Below the pieces are notes generated by a model. The model ran no database searches. It was not told the origin of the DNA and was given only the letters and a program-made list of their open reading frames with translations. Below, one piece after another: positions 11,116 to 21,547 of a stretch of 64,000 bases of DNA. The position numbers and the translations under genes were made by a program. Position 1 is the first letter of the stretch. Every line of letters starts with the position of its first letter. This stretch comes from Listeria cornellensis FSL F6-0969 (lineage in GTDB: Bacteria; Bacillota; Bacilli; Lactobacillales; Listeriaceae): NCBI RefSeq assembly GCF_000525855.1, contig NZ_AODE01000023.1, positions 32,657 to 96,656 on the forward strand, in the 5' to 3' direction.

Positions 11116-11619
11116 ATGCCTCAACAAATCGATGGAAACAAATTAGAATTAGAAGAACGCGTAGTTACTATCAACCGTGTTGCGAAAGTAGTTAAGGGTG
11201 GTCGTCGTTTCCGTTTTTCAGCGCTCGTAGTCGTTGGCGATAAAAACGGTCATGTTGGATTCGGTACTGGTAAAGCACAAGAAGTTCCAGATGCTATCCG
11301 TAAAGCAATTGACGATGCTAAGAAGAATATGATCTTCGTACCAACTGTTGACACTACAATCCCACACACAGCAATCGGTCATTTTGGTGGTGGAGAAATT
11401 CTCCTAAAACCTGCAAGCGCCGGTTCTGGTGTAACTGCTGGTGGTCCAGTTCGTGCTGTCCTTGAGCTTGCTGGTGTTGCTGATGTGTCTAGTAAATCAC
11501 TAGGATCTAACACACCAATCAACATGGTTCGCGCTACATTCGACGGTATCAAACAACTTAAAAAAGCTGAAGATGTTGCGAAATTACGCGGCAAAACAGT
11601 GGAAGAATTACTAGGATAA
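11116..11619 (+). CDS. rpsE: Ribosomal protein S5
   Basis: 167 aa. Double-stranded-RNA-binding fold with [20 protein letters not shown] and [17 protein letters not shown], and the C-terminal [13 protein letters not shown]. Involved in decoding fidelity. ATG 11116 behind AAGAAGGAGGGACAACTTAC. Confidence 0.98.
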
Positions 11620-11635
11620 GGAGGGAATAAACGTT

Positions 11636-11815
11636 ATGGCGAAATTAGAAATTACTCTAAAACGTAGCTTAATCGGACGCCCTCAACCACAACGCAAAAC
11701 AGTTCAAGCTTTAGGCTTGGGAAAAACTAATTCTGTTGTTGTAAAAGAAGATAATCCTGCAATTCGTGGGATGATCACTAAAGTTAGTCATTTAGTGGAC
11801 GTTAAAGAAGTTTAA
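11636..11815 (+). CDS. rpmD: Ribosomal protein L30
   Basis: 59-aa ORF reading [20 protein letters not shown], with [19 protein letters not shown] and a final [10 protein letters not shown]: a complete L30. ATG 11636 is preceded by AAGGAGGGAATAAACGTT. It sits in its conserved slot between rpsE and rplO. Confidence 0.97.
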
Positions 11816-11870
11816 GCTATTAATACAAATTTCAAATGAATGAAATCATAATTAGGAGGAGGTGCTTGAC

Positions 11871-12311
11871 ATGAAACTTCACGAACTTAAACCTGCTGAA
11901 GGTTCTCGTAAAGAGCGTAATCGTGTTGGTCGTGGTATGAGTTCTGGTAACGGTAAAACATCAGGACGCGGTCACAAAGGTCAAAAAGCACGTTCAGGTG
12001 GCGGTGTACGCCTAGGCTTCGAAGGTGGACAATTACCATTGTTCCGTCGTATTCCAAAACGTGGATTTACAAACATCAACCGCAAAGAGTATGCTGTTGT
12101 CAACATTGATGTTTTAAATCGCTTTGAAGAAGGTACAGAAGTAACACCTGAATTATTAATTGAAACAGGTATCGTTCGTAACGCAAAATCTGGAATTAAG
12201 ATTTTGTCTAACGGCGCAATCGAGAAAAAACTTACAGTGAAAGCTAACAAATTCTCATCAGCTGCTAAAGAGGCTATCGAGGCTGCTGGTGGAAAAACTG
12301 AGGTGATCTAA
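11871..12311 (+). CDS. rplO: Ribosomal protein L15
   Basis: 146 aa from ATG 11871 ([20 protein letters not shown]); the TTG at 11862 falls within the AGGAGGAGGTG site. Glycine/arginine-rich N terminus with [20 protein letters not shown]. The stop overlaps the secY ATG by one base. Confidence 0.97.
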   Translation: MKLHELKPAEGSRKERNRVGRGMSSGNGKTSGRGHKGQKARSGGGVRLGFEGGQLPLFRRIPKRGFTNINRKEYAVVNIDVLNRFEEGTEVTPELLIETGIVRNAKSGIKILSNGAIEKKLTVKANKFSSAAKEAIEAAGGKTEVI

Positions 12312-13612
12312 TGTTTTCGACGTTGATCAATTTTTTCAGAGTTGCAGACATTCGTAAGAAAATTATGTTTACGTTAGCTATGCTTGTCATTTTCCGTATC
12401 GGGACATTTATTCCGGTACCGGGAGTGGACGCAGCTACGATTCAAAAATCGATGGAAACAGGGATTTTAGGATTCCTGAATACTTTCAATGGTGGTGCGC
12501 TGAAGAACTTCTCAATCTTCGCGATGGGTGTTATGCCTTACATTACCGCATCGATTATCGTGCAACTATTACAAATGGATGTTGTGCCTAAACTTACTGA
12601 GTGGTCAAAACAAGGTGAGATGGGACGTAAGAAATCTACACAGTTGACGCGTTATTTAACGATTGGACTAGGGCTTGTCGAAGCTTTCGGTATGGCTTTT
12701 GGTTTCAATAGATTGAGTGGTTCTGGCTTTATTATTAATCCTTCTATCCCTCAATACTTGGCAATTGCGGTTGTTCTTACGACTGGGACAATGTTCCTGA
12801 TGTGGTTAGGTGAACAAATTACTGTGAGTGGCGTTGGTAATGGTATTTCCATTATTATCTTTGCTGGTATTGTGGCTCGTATTCCTGATGGTATACGTTC
12901 TCTCTACGTATCACAAATTGAAGATGCTGGTGATCAGTTGTTCATGCGCGTTCTGATTCTTATCGCCATTGCTGTGGCAGTTTTAGCGATCATTGTGCTC
13001 GTTATCTACTTCCAACAAGCATTGCGTAAGATTCCAATTCAATACTCAAAACGTGTCGCTGGTGCAAAAACTGGTGGAGCACAAGCAACGCATTTACCGC
13101 TTAAACTTAACTCTGCTGGGGTTATACCGGTAATCTTTGCAAGTGCCTTTATCATTACACCGCAAACTATTTTGAGCTTTGCCTTCGTTGACTCAACTAG
13201 CCAAGTTGTGAAAGTCTTAAAACAAATTTTTGACTATACGCAACCGATTGGTATGTGTCTGTATGTTGCCTTGATTATCGCATTTACTTACTTCTATGCG
13301 TTCATTCAAGTGAATCCTGAGAAAGTGGCAGATAACTTGAAGAAACAAGGTGGATATATTCCAAGTAAACGTCCTGGCCGTGAAACACAAGCGTATCTTA
13401 CGAGTGTGCTTTATCGTCTGACTTTTGTTGGTGCGCTTTTCCTTTCTGTAGTAGCAATCATGCCTACAATTGGAGCTGCCGTATTCGATCTTCCGCAGTC
13501 TATCGCCATTGGTGGTACGAGCTTGCTGATTGTTATCGGGGTAGCCCTTGATACAACAAAACAATTAGAAGGACAACTTGTGAAACGAAATTACCGAGGA
13601 TTTATCAAATAA
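12311..13612 (+). CDS. secY: Preprotein translocase channel SecY
   Basis: 433 aa with ten hydrophobic spans, forming the SecYEG protein-conducting channel. Contains GIFLPVPGVD-type sequence after TM1 (IGTFIPVPGVDA), the plug region GGALKNFSIFAMGVMPYITA, and the cytosolic SecA-binding loop KRVAGAKTGGAQATHLPLKLN. Start coupled to rplO (TAATG). Confidence 0.98.
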   Translation: MFSTLINFFRVADIRKKIMFTLAMLVIFRIGTFIPVPGVDAATIQKSMETGILGFLNTFNGGALKNFSIFAMGVMPYITASIIVQLLQMDVVPKLTEWSKQGEMGRKKSTQLTRYLTIGLGLVEAFGMAFGFNRLSGSGFIINPSIPQYLAIAVVLTTGTMFLMWLGEQITVSGVGNGISIIIFAGIVARIPDGIRSLYVSQIEDAGDQLFMRVLILIAIAVAVLAIIVLVIYFQQALRKIPIQYSKRVAGAKTGGAQATHLPLKLNSAGVIPVIFASAFIITPQTILSFAFVDSTSQVVKVLKQIFDYTQPIGMCLYVALIIAFTYFYAFIQVNPEKVADNLKKQGGYIPSKRPGRETQAYLTSVLYRLTFVGALFLSVVAIMPTIGAAVFDLPQSIAIGGTSLLIVIGVALDTTKQLEGQLVKRNYRGFIK

Positions 13613-14326
<714 letters not shown>

Positions 14327-14707
14327 GAAATCATCGCTTATTTTACAGTCGGTACCTATGTAGTGCAAAATGTTTTGTTTTGTAGTATAATGGGTAATTG
14401 GCAGTGCAGTGAGTAACAACTATGCGAAACATGATGAACGAGAGATTGTCTGAAGATCATCTGGATAAATAGGAATGCTACTGGAAATAGTGATATGAAG
14501 GCGTTCGAACTCGAGCCAGATGCACTTGTACTTCCATTTTTGCGGGACCGTACTTTTACCGATTGTCTGAAGATGTATAAAATTAATTCCTTGTCGTGGG
14601 GAACGATTTTGGTATGTCTAGCGTTTTTTCATGTAATAAAATTTTACGCGAAAAGAAATGGCAGACCTGTAAATGGTCCAGTTAAAAGAGTAAGGAGGTA
14701 GCAACTT
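14327..14707 (+). other. adk-infA intergenic region with possible promoter
   Basis: 380 bases with no convincing gene. A TATAAT (about 14385-14390) without a good -35 may start an infA transcript. The sequence GATTGTCTGAAGAT occurs twice (near 14442 and 14559). An open frame, 14495-14701, encodes a basic peptide with one hydrophobic segment, but its only support is length; it could be the end of a degraded gene or non-coding leader. Confidence 0.4.
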
Positions 14708-14926
14708 ATGGCAAAAGAAGATGTAATCGAAGTGGAAGGTACAGTGGAAGACACATTGCCTAACGCGATGTTCAAAGTTGTACTAGAAAATGGTCATACT
14801 GTTTTAGCTACAGTTTCTGGCAAAATCCGTATGCACTATATTCGTATTTTACCAGGTGATAAAGTAACGGTGGAACTTTCCCCGTATGACTTGACACGTG
14901 GCAGAATCACTTACCGTTTTAAATAA
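14708..14926 (+). CDS. infA: Translation initiation factor IF-1
   Basis: 72 aa, invariant length, S1-like OB fold ([45 protein letters not shown]). Blocks the 30S A site during initiation. ATG 14708 follows GTAAGGAGGTAGCAACTT. Confidence 0.98.
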   Translation: MAKEDVIEVEGTVEDTLPNAMFKVVLENGHTVLATVSGKIRMHYIRILPGDKVTVELSPYDLTRGRITYRFK

Positions 14927-15010
14927 TAATTGACTCGGAAATGAAATTATATACCGGTCTGGTTCGCCAGCTGTTTTTCAATCGGTTTATAGAGACATTT
15001 TCTCTAGTAA

Positions 15011-15142
<132 letters not shown>

Positions 15143-15160
15143 GAGGAGGTGCTTTTATAA

Positions 15161-15526
15161 ATGGCACGTATTGCAGGTGTTGATGTTCCGCGCGAAAAGC
15201 GTATCGTAATATCTTTGACTTACATCTATGGTATCGGTAACCAAACGGCTAAAGATGTATTAAAAGAAGCAGGTGTTTCTGAAAATACTCGTACTCGTGA
15301 TTTGACTGAAGAAGAACTTGGTAAAATCCGTGAACTAGTTGACAAAATTAAGGTTGAGGGTGATCTTCGTCGTGAAGTGAACTTGAATATCAAACGTTTG
15401 ATCGAAATCGGTTCTTATCGTGGCATGCGTCATCGTCGTGGTCTACCAGTTCGTGGACAAAACACGAAGAACAACGCACGTACTCGTAAAGGCCCATTAA
15501 AAACGGTCGCAGGTAAGAAGAAATAA
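15161..15526 (+). CDS. rpsM: Ribosomal protein S13
   Basis: 121 aa with the helix-two-turn-helix region [19 protein letters not shown] and the signature [17 protein letters not shown]. Forms intersubunit bridges from the 30S head. GAGGAGGTGCTTTTATAA precedes ATG 15161. Confidence 0.98.
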   Translation: MARIAGVDVPREKRIVISLTYIYGIGNQTAKDVLKEAGVSENTRTRDLTEEELGKIRELVDKIKVEGDLRREVNLNIKRLIEIGSYRGMRHRRGLPVRGQNTKNNARTRKGPLKTVAGKKK

Positions 15527-15557
15527 TTAATCAGTAAGTAAAGGAGGTAGTTTGTGA

Positions 15558-15947
15558 ATGGTACGTAAAACTAATACTCGTAAACGTCGTGTGAAAAAGA
15601 ATATCGAAGCTGGTATTGCACACATTCGTTCTACATTCAATAATACAATTGTAACGATTACTGACATGCACGGTAATGCAGTAGCATGGTCAAGTGCTGG
15701 AGCTTTAGGCTTTAAAGGCGCTCGTAAATCAACACCTTTCGCGGCGCAATTAGCGGCTGAAACGTGTGCAAAAGCTGCACAAGAACATGGTTTGAAAACT
15801 TTGGAAGTAACAGTTAAAGGACCAGGTTCAGGACGTGAAGCAGCAATTCGTGCACTTCAAGCGGCAGGTCTTGATGTAACTGCTATTAAAGATGTGACTC
15901 CAGTTCCTCATAACGGATGTCGTCCTCCAAAACGTCGTCGTGTCTAA
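15558..15947 (+). CDS. rpsK: Ribosomal protein S11
   Basis: 129 aa; begins [19 protein letters not shown] and ends [21 protein letters not shown] ([17 protein letters not shown]). Platform protein near the E site. AAAGGAGGTAGTTTGTGA precedes ATG 15558. Confidence 0.98.
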   Translation: MVRKTNTRKRRVKKNIEAGIAHIRSTFNNTIVTITDMHGNAVAWSSAGALGFKGARKSTPFAAQLAAETCAKAAQEHGLKTLEVTVKGPGSGREAAIRALQAAGLDVTAIKDVTPVPHNGCRPPKRRRV

Positions 15948-16041
15948 GTAGTCGTATTTTGTTCGCAACTTTGAACTATTGTCACGAGATTCTTCATAAG
16001 GATCTTAGCCAAAGAGACGTTTTGAAGGAGGGTAAATTTGA

Positions 16042-16986
16042 ATGATCGAAATTGAAAAACCGAAAATCGAGACGATTGAGATCAGCGATGATGCCAAGTA
16101 TGGAAAATTTGTTGTAGAGCCACTAGAGCGTGGATATGGTACAACTTTGGGTAACTCCTTACGTCGTATTCTGTTATCTTCTCTTCCTGGTGCAGCAGTG
16201 ACATCTATCCAAATCGATGGAGCGTTACATGAGTTTTCTGTAATCGAAGGTGTAGTAGAAGATGTAACAAGCATGATTTTGAATATCAAGAAACTTGCAC
16301 TTAAAGTGTATGCCGAAGATGATAAAACTTTGGAAATTGATATGCAAGGTCCTGGGGTAGTAACTGCTGGCGATATTAACTACGATAGCGATGTTGAGAT
16401 TCTGAATCCAGATCTTCATATTTGTACTCTTAGTGATAACGCGAAATTCCATGTTCGCCTTAATGCGGCACGTGGTCGTGGTTATACACCTGCGGATCAA
16501 AATAAACGTGAAAATATGCCAATCGGTGTGTTGCCAGTTGATTCGATTTTTAGCCCGGTTATCCGTGTTAACTATCAAGTGGAAACAACGCGTGTTGGAC
16601 AATCCACGAATTATGATAAGCTAACTTTTGACGTTTTAACGGATGGAAGTATTAGCCCTGAAGAAGCTGTTTCCTTGGGAGCAAAAATTCTTACAGAGCA
16701 TTTGAATATTTTTGTTGATTTAACGGATGAAGCCCAAAAAGCAGAAATCATGATTGAAAAAGAAGAAAGCCATAAAGAGAAAGTGCTTGAAATGACAATT
16801 GAAGAATTGGACTTATCTGTTCGTTCTTACAACTGTTTGAAACGCGCTGGAATCAATACAGTACAGGAATTAGCTGACAAATCTGAGGATGATATGATGA
16901 AAGTTCGTAACTTGGGTCGTAAATCTTTAGAAGAAGTGAAAGTAAAACTGTCTGACCTTGGCTTAGGTTTAAGAAACGAAAATTAA
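16042..16986 (+). CDS. rpoA: RNA polymerase alpha subunit
   Basis: 314 aa. N-terminal dimerisation domain with [20 protein letters not shown], flexible linker near residue 230, and C-terminal DNA/activator-binding domain starting [22 protein letters not shown] 16042 behind GAAGGAGGGTAAATTTGA. Confidence 0.98.
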   Translation: MIEIEKPKIETIEISDDAKYGKFVVEPLERGYGTTLGNSLRRILLSSLPGAAVTSIQIDGALHEFSVIEGVVEDVTSMILNIKKLALKVYAEDDKTLEIDMQGPGVVTAGDINYDSDVEILNPDLHICTLSDNAKFHVRLNAARGRGYTPADQNKRENMPIGVLPVDSIFSPVIRVNYQVETTRVGQSTNYDKLTFDVLTDGSISPEEAVSLGAKILTEHLNIFVDLTDEAQKAEIMIEKEESHKEKVLEMTIEELDLSVRSYNCLKRAGINTVQELADKSEDDMMKVRNLGRKSLEEVKVKLSDLGLGLRNEN

Positions 16987-17013
16987 TTTTTACTTTGTGA
17001 AGGAGGGAAATCC

Positions 17014-17421
17014 ATGGGTTACAGAAAATTAGGTCGTACTAAATCGCAACGTAAAGCATTGCTACGTGATCTAGCGACTGATTTAATCGTTTTCGAACGT
17101 ATCGAAACAACTGAAGCGAAAGCTAAAGAGATTCGTTCTGTCGTTGAAAAATTAATCACTTCTGGTAAAAAAGGAGACTTGCATTCTCGTCGTAAAGCAG
17201 CTGCTTTTGTACGTCACGAAGTTGTTAACGTGGTACAAAAAGAAGTGAAAGATAAAGATGGTAACACTGTGACAAAAAATCGTCCAGTTTACGCTTTACA
17301 AAAATTATTTGATGATGTTGCTCCACGTTACGCGGAACGTCAAGGCGGATACACTCGTATCATGAAAAAAGGTCCTCGTCGCGGTGATGGCGCACCAATG
17401 GTTATCATTGAATTAGTATAA
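17014..17421 (+). CDS. rplQ: Ribosomal protein L17
   Basis: 135 aa; [20 protein letters not shown] at the N terminus and [16 protein letters not shown] at the end. Last gene of the ribosomal super-operon; two terminator-like hairpins follow. Confidence 0.98.
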   Translation: MGYRKLGRTKSQRKALLRDLATDLIVFERIETTEAKAKEIRSVVEKLITSGKKGDLHSRRKAAAFVRHEVVNVVQKEVKDKDGNTVTKNRPVYALQKLFDDVAPRYAERQGGYTRIMKKGPRRGDGAPMVIIELV

Positions 17422-17489
17422 TTCATGTGTTAAAGCAAGTGGAGTGTTATGATAGAGCGGTTCGCCGTCTTTGTCTAGCTCTGTGTGTC

Positions 17490-17532
17490 TTCTCTCTCGC
17501 ATAAGCGTGGAGAGAGGCGCAGGCTTTTTTTT
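17490..17532 (+). terminator. Terminator-like hairpin after rplQ
   Basis: TCTCTCTC (17491-17498) can pair with GGAGAGAG (17509-17516), and eight T follow (17525-17532), but eight bases separate stem and T run, so efficiency is uncertain. Confidence 0.5.
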
Positions 17533-17581
17533 GTTGTGAATCAAGGGGAGACCCTTATTCACGATTTTACATATGCAAGAA

Positions 17582-17617
17582 AGGCTTATCGTTGTTATTT
17601 CGATAGGTCTTTTTTTT
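17582..17617 (+). terminator. Second rho-independent terminator after rplQ
   Basis: AGGCTTATCG (17582-17591) pairs with CGATAGGTCT (17601-17610) with two G-U pairs, followed directly by seven T. Confidence 0.8.
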
Positions 17618-17702
17618 GTGAGCCAAGATTCTAATGGCTAGGCTTTCTTGTTTAAATCGCTACAGTCCGATATAATGATTTATATGATGAGGGGATGAGG
17701 TT

Positions 17703-18381
17703 TTGAAGAATTCGACGATGAGCCAGAAGTTAAATATTTTGCGTGCAGGTGTGCTTGGTGCGAATGATGGGATTGTATCAGTGGCTGGTATCGTTATTGG
17801 TGTGGCTGGTGCGACGACTCATGTTGGGACGATTTTCATTGCTGGGATCGCGGGGCTTGTGGCGGGAGCTTTGTCAATGGCTGGCGGGGAATATGTTTCG
17901 GTGAGTACGCAGAAGGATACGGAAGAAGCAGTTATCGTTAAGGAAAAAATGGAGTTGGCTAATGATTATGATGGCGAGCTAGAAGAATTAGCAGATATTT
18001 ATATAGAGAAGGGATTATCAGCAGATTTAGCCAAGCAGGTAGCGGCACAATTGATGGAAAAGGATGCATTGGCGGCGCATTCGGAGGCGGAACTTGGTCT
18101 GCAGCTGAATGATTTTGCGAATCCATGGCAGGCGGCGTTATCTTCTTTGTTCTTCTTTTTCTGTTGGTGCGATTTTGCCGTTACTTTCAATTCTACTTTT
18201 GCCATCAGGTATTCGGATTGGACTGACTTTTGTGGTGGTTTTGATTTCGCTTGCTTTGACGGGGTATATCAGTGCTTATTTAGGGGAGGCGCCGAAGCGA
18301 AATGCGATTGTACGGAATATGGTTGTCGGAATGTTGACGATGCTTGTGACGTATAGTGTTGGGACGCTTGTTGGTATTTGA
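17703..18381 (+). CDS. VIT1/CCC1-family iron/manganese transporter; frameshifted as written
   Basis: Five-helix membrane protein of the vacuolar-iron-transporter (DUF125) family: GANDGIVSVAGIVIGVAGA in TM1, the GGEYVSVSTQKD metal-binding turn after TM2, an acidic cytosolic helical region (residues 80-140), then three C-terminal helices. The first frame runs to 18356 but turns into Cys/Phe-rich noise after 18160; the good C terminus (SVGAILPLLSILLLPSG onward) is in the next frame to 18381. One T too many in the run 18156-18160 explains this. Start TTG 17703 follows GAGGGGATGAGG; ATG 17718 is an alternative. About 225 aa. Substrate not determinable from sequence. Confidence 0.85.
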
Positions 18382-18508
18382 TAGGAGCAAATAGATAAAG
18401 TGACTGGAAAAGGTGTGTGTGTTTCTGGTATGATTGTGGAGTTGGATGAATTTACTGATTTTGCTGACAAAGGAATGATATACATAATAAGGAAGGGTGT
18501 TTTTAAGT

Positions 18509-19372
18509 ATGACGGAGCGAATTTCTGGGAAGACGCAGTTAATTGGGTTATTGGGTACGCCAATTTCTCACAGTTTATCACCAAAAATGCATAATGAGGC
18601 ATTTGCAAAATTAGGATTGGATTATGTTTATTTGGCATTTGATGTTGGAACGGAGCAGTTAGCGGATGTTGTGCAGGGCTTTCGGGCAATGGGGATTCGT
18701 GGATGTAATGTGACGATGCCAAACAAGGTGTTAGTGAAGAAGCATTTGGATAAGTTGTCTCCTGCTGCGGAACTTGCGGGAGCGGTGAATACGGTTGTGA
18801 ATGATGATGGCATTTTGACGGGGCATATTACGGATGGAACGGGATATATGCGGGCACTCGCGGAAGCTAAGATTGATATTATTGGAGGAAAAATGACGAT
18901 TGCGGGCGCTGGTGGTGCTGCAACGGCAATTTGTATTCAGGCTGCGCTTGATGGTGTAAAGGAAATCTCGATTTTTAATAGGAGGGATGAGTTCTACGAG
19001 CGGGGAGAGCAGATGGTGCGCGATATTAATGCGAAAACGGATTGTAAGGCGCAACTTTTTGATTTAGCGGATCTGGAAGCGCTTCGGAATGAGATGGAGG
19101 ATAGTATTATTTTTGTTAATGCGACCTCGGTTGGGATGAAGCCGCTTGTTGGGCAGAGTGTTGTGCCAGATGTATCTTACTTGCGGCCTGAATTGATTGT
19201 GTCGGATGTTGTGTATGTGCCTGCGAAGACGCGTTTGTTAGAAATGGCGGATGAGGTTGGGTGCACGACGGTTAATGGGCTCGGAATGATGTTGTGGCAG
19301 GGCGCTAAGGCTTTTGAAATTTGGACTGGGGAAGAGATGCCGGTTGAGGATATAAAGGCATTACTTTTTTGA
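18509..19372 (+). CDS. aroE: Shikimate dehydrogenase
   Basis: 287 aa. Shikimate-binding SHSLSPKMHNEAF near the N terminus, catalytic lysine in GCNVTMPNKV, NAD(P) glycine loop GAGGAATAICIQ near residue 132, and the C-terminal NGLGMMLWQGAKAFEIWTG. ATG 18509 is preferred; a GTG at 18497 lies inside the GGAAGG site. The gene abuts aroD (15 bases apart) and an MFS transporter, and is not with the other chorismate genes. That suggests a quinate/shikimate uptake or catabolic role, though a biosynthetic role cannot be excluded. Confidence 0.93.
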   Translation: MTERISGKTQLIGLLGTPISHSLSPKMHNEAFAKLGLDYVYLAFDVGTEQLADVVQGFRAMGIRGCNVTMPNKVLVKKHLDKLSPAAELAGAVNTVVNDDGILTGHITDGTGYMRALAEAKIDIIGGKMTIAGAGGAATAICIQAALDGVKEISIFNRRDEFYERGEQMVRDINAKTDCKAQLFDLADLEALRNEMEDSIIFVNATSVGMKPLVGQSVVPDVSYLRPELIVSDVVYVPAKTRLLEMADEVGCTTVNGLGMMLWQGAKAFEIWTGEEMPVEDIKALLF

Positions 19373-19386
19373 AAGGGGAAACGGAT

Positions 19387-20154
19387 ATGAGGACTGTTTC
19401 GGTGAGAGGTGTTGTGATTGGTGAGGGGGCGCCTAACATTTGCGTTCCTATGGTCGGTGAGACGGCGGTGCAATTAGTTGAGGAAGCGCGTATGTTGGTG
19501 GATGTTGATTTAGATGTCGTGGAATGGCGTGTGGATTTTTATGAGGACGTCGCGGATTTGTCGAAAGTGAAGGAGATGTTACGTGAGATTCGGGGGATTT
19601 TGCGGGAGATACCGCTGATTTTCACGTTTCGGAGTGCGAAAGAGGGCGGTGAACGTGATTTTCCGGTGGCGAGTTATGTGGCGCTGAATCGGGAAATTGC
19701 GGCGACTGGCATGGCGGATATCGTAGATGTGGAGCTGTTTACGGGTGAGCGGGAAGTGGCGCAACTTGTGGAGGCTGTGCATCAAGCGGGTGCGAAGGTG
19801 ATTATGTCGAATCATGATTTTGATAAGACGCCGAGTGAGGATGAGATTGTGGCGCGGCTTGTGAAGATGCAAGAAATAGGCGCGGATTTGCCTAAAATGG
19901 CGGTGATGCCGCATTCGGCTGCGGATGTGTTGACGTTGCTTAGTGCGACGAATATGATGCGTGAAAAGTATGCGGATCGTCCGATTATCACGATGTCGAT
20001 GGCGGGAACAGGTGTTATTTCGCGCTTGGCTGGAGAGATTTTTGGCTCGGCATTGACATTTGGGGCAGCGAAAAAGGTTTCTGCGCCTGGACAGGTTCCG
20101 GTGGATGAGTTGCGCCAAGTGCTGGCGTTGTTGCACAAAAGTTTGAATGGATGA
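19387..20154 (+). CDS. aroD: Type I 3-dehydroquinate dehydratase
   Basis: 255 aa from ATG 19387, 8 bases after AAAGGGG. Type I features: VEWRVDFYED near residue 45, FTFRSAKEGG, the catalytic histidine in IMSNHDFDKTP, and the Schiff-base lysine in LPKMAVMPHS. Reversible dehydration of 3-dehydroquinate to 3-dehydroshikimate through an imine. Type I enzymes serve biosynthesis or catabolism; the pairing with aroE and a permease gives the context. Confidence 0.94.
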   Translation: MRTVSVRGVVIGEGAPNICVPMVGETAVQLVEEARMLVDVDLDVVEWRVDFYEDVADLSKVKEMLREIRGILREIPLIFTFRSAKEGGERDFPVASYVALNREIAATGMADIVDVELFTGEREVAQLVEAVHQAGAKVIMSNHDFDKTPSEDEIVARLVKMQEIGADLPKMAVMPHSAADVLTLLSATNMMREKYADRPIITMSMAGTGVISRLAGEIFGSALTFGAAKKVSAPGQVPVDELRQVLALLHKSLNG

Positions 20155-20227
20155 TTAGTTCCTCTTGGGAAAATGGCTTTTTTTCTTGAGAGGTTTGGCT
20201 TCATTAGTGAGACTGGGAGGGAAGAGG

Positions 20228-21544
20228 ATGGAGAAGCAGGTAGAATTGGGGAAAGTTATCACAACAAAGAAAAAATTTAGATATTGGATTGGCTTATTAC
20301 TTGGATTCGGCTGTTTGGTGAACTATTTTGACCGGATTAATTTGACGGTTGCTGGGCAGGTTTTGATGGATGAACTGAGCATTTCGCCGGCGATGTTCGG
20401 TATTTTGTTGTCGTCTTTTTCTTGGACGTATGCATTGATGCAGATTCCGATGGGGGTTGTGCTGGACCGGATTGGCGTGAAGTGGTTGAATCGGGTTTGT
20501 TCGATTGTCTGGGTTTTTGCGACGGGATTGACGGCTTTTATTAGTGGGTTATTGCCATTATTTATTTTGAGATTATCGCTTGGTGTGGCGGAGGCTCCGG
20601 CGTTTAGTGCGGCTGCGAAGGCGACGGGATACTGGTTTCCGCTGAAGGAACGTGGGTTTGCGACGGCGATGTTTGATATGTCTTCGAAACTATCGAATGT
20701 GATTGGTGTGCCAATGGTGGCGTTTATTATTGCAAAATGGGGCTGGCGAGAGGCTTTTCTTGTGACGGCGCTGATTAGTATTGTGTACTGTGTTTGGTTT
20801 TGGATGTTATACCGGGATCCTGAGGAGCATCCGCGGCTTTCGAAGGAGGAACTGGATTATATTCAGTCGGGCGATGTGCAAAAAAAGGTCGCGCCTGGTG
20901 AAGGAAGTGGCTTGGTATATTTGATGAAGCAGCGGAAGTTGTGGGCATTAGCGATCGGTGCGGCGGCGTATAATTATTCATTCTTCTTATTTTTGACGTG
21001 GTTGCCGAATTATTTGATGCGGGAACTTCATTTGGATATTATGAAATCAGGATTGTATACGGCGATTCCATGGGCTTTTGGGGCGCTTTCTAGTGTCTTA
21101 ATTGGTGGGCTTTTTGTTGATTTTCTGATTAAGCGGGGATTTGATCCGTCGAAGGTTCGGAAGTTGTTTTTGACGATTGGGATGTTGCTTGGGCTTGCAG
21201 TTATTGGGGCTGCAACGACGAAGGATACGCAGACAGCGATTATTTATTTTAGTATTGCGGTGTCGGGAATTTGTATCGCGTCTACGATTAATTGGTCGAT
21301 GCCATCGATTTTGGCGCCGAATGGTTCGGTTGGGACTGTGGGCGGTTTTATGAACTTTATTGGGAATTTAACGGCGATTGCTGCTCCGATTGTGACGGGG
21401 TTTATCGTTGGCGCGACGGGAAGTTTTGCGATTGCTTTTGTTGTAGCGGGCGTCGTGATGCTGGTTGGGATTTTATCGATAACGGTGTTCTTAGGACGTA
21501 TTGAAAAAATTCCGGATGAGGAGAAAAAGGTGATTTCGGACTGA
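20228..21544 (+). CDS. MFS transporter, anion:cation symporter type; possible shikimate/quinate permease
   Basis: About 438 aa from ATG 20228, preceded by GGGAGGGAAGAGG; an in-frame extension to 20165 has no ribosome site. Twelve hydrophobic helices; NYFDRINLTVAGQ after TM1 resembles the ACS family of sugar-acid/organic-anion permeases, and VLDRIGVKWLNR is the A-like MFS loop. It follows aroD by 73 bases on the same strand, so a cyclic-acid substrate such as shikimate or quinate is a reasonable inference. It ends three bases from the convergent SEDS gene with no terminator visible. Confidence 0.8.
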   Translation: MEKQVELGKVITTKKKFRYWIGLLLGFGCLVNYFDRINLTVAGQVLMDELSISPAMFGILLSSFSWTYALMQIPMGVVLDRIGVKWLNRVCSIVWVFATGLTAFISGLLPLFILRLSLGVAEAPAFSAAAKATGYWFPLKERGFATAMFDMSSKLSNVIGVPMVAFIIAKWGWREAFLVTALISIVYCVWFWMLYRDPEEHPRLSKEELDYIQSGDVQKKVAPGEGSGLVYLMKQRKLWALAIGAAAYNYSFFLFLTWLPNYLMRELHLDIMKSGLYTAIPWAFGALSSVLIGGLFVDFLIKRGFDPSKVRKLFLTIGMLLGLAVIGAATTKDTQTAIIYFSIAVSGICIASTINWSMPSILAPNGSVGTVGGFMNFIGNLTAIAAPIVTGFIVGATGSFAIAFVVAGVVMLVGILSITVFLGRIEKIPDEEKKVISD

Positions 21545-21547
21545 TTG

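Noticed and set aside
14495..14701. 68-codon ORF before infA as a gene
   Set aside because: No family likeness, start without a convincing ribosome site, and it sits in an intergenic leader; left as uncertain.
19579..20204. Long antisense ORFs over aroD (up to 185 codons)
   Set aside because: Composition is Arg/His-rich as expected for the shadow of a real gene, with no ribosome site or family features; aroD on the plus strand is unambiguous.
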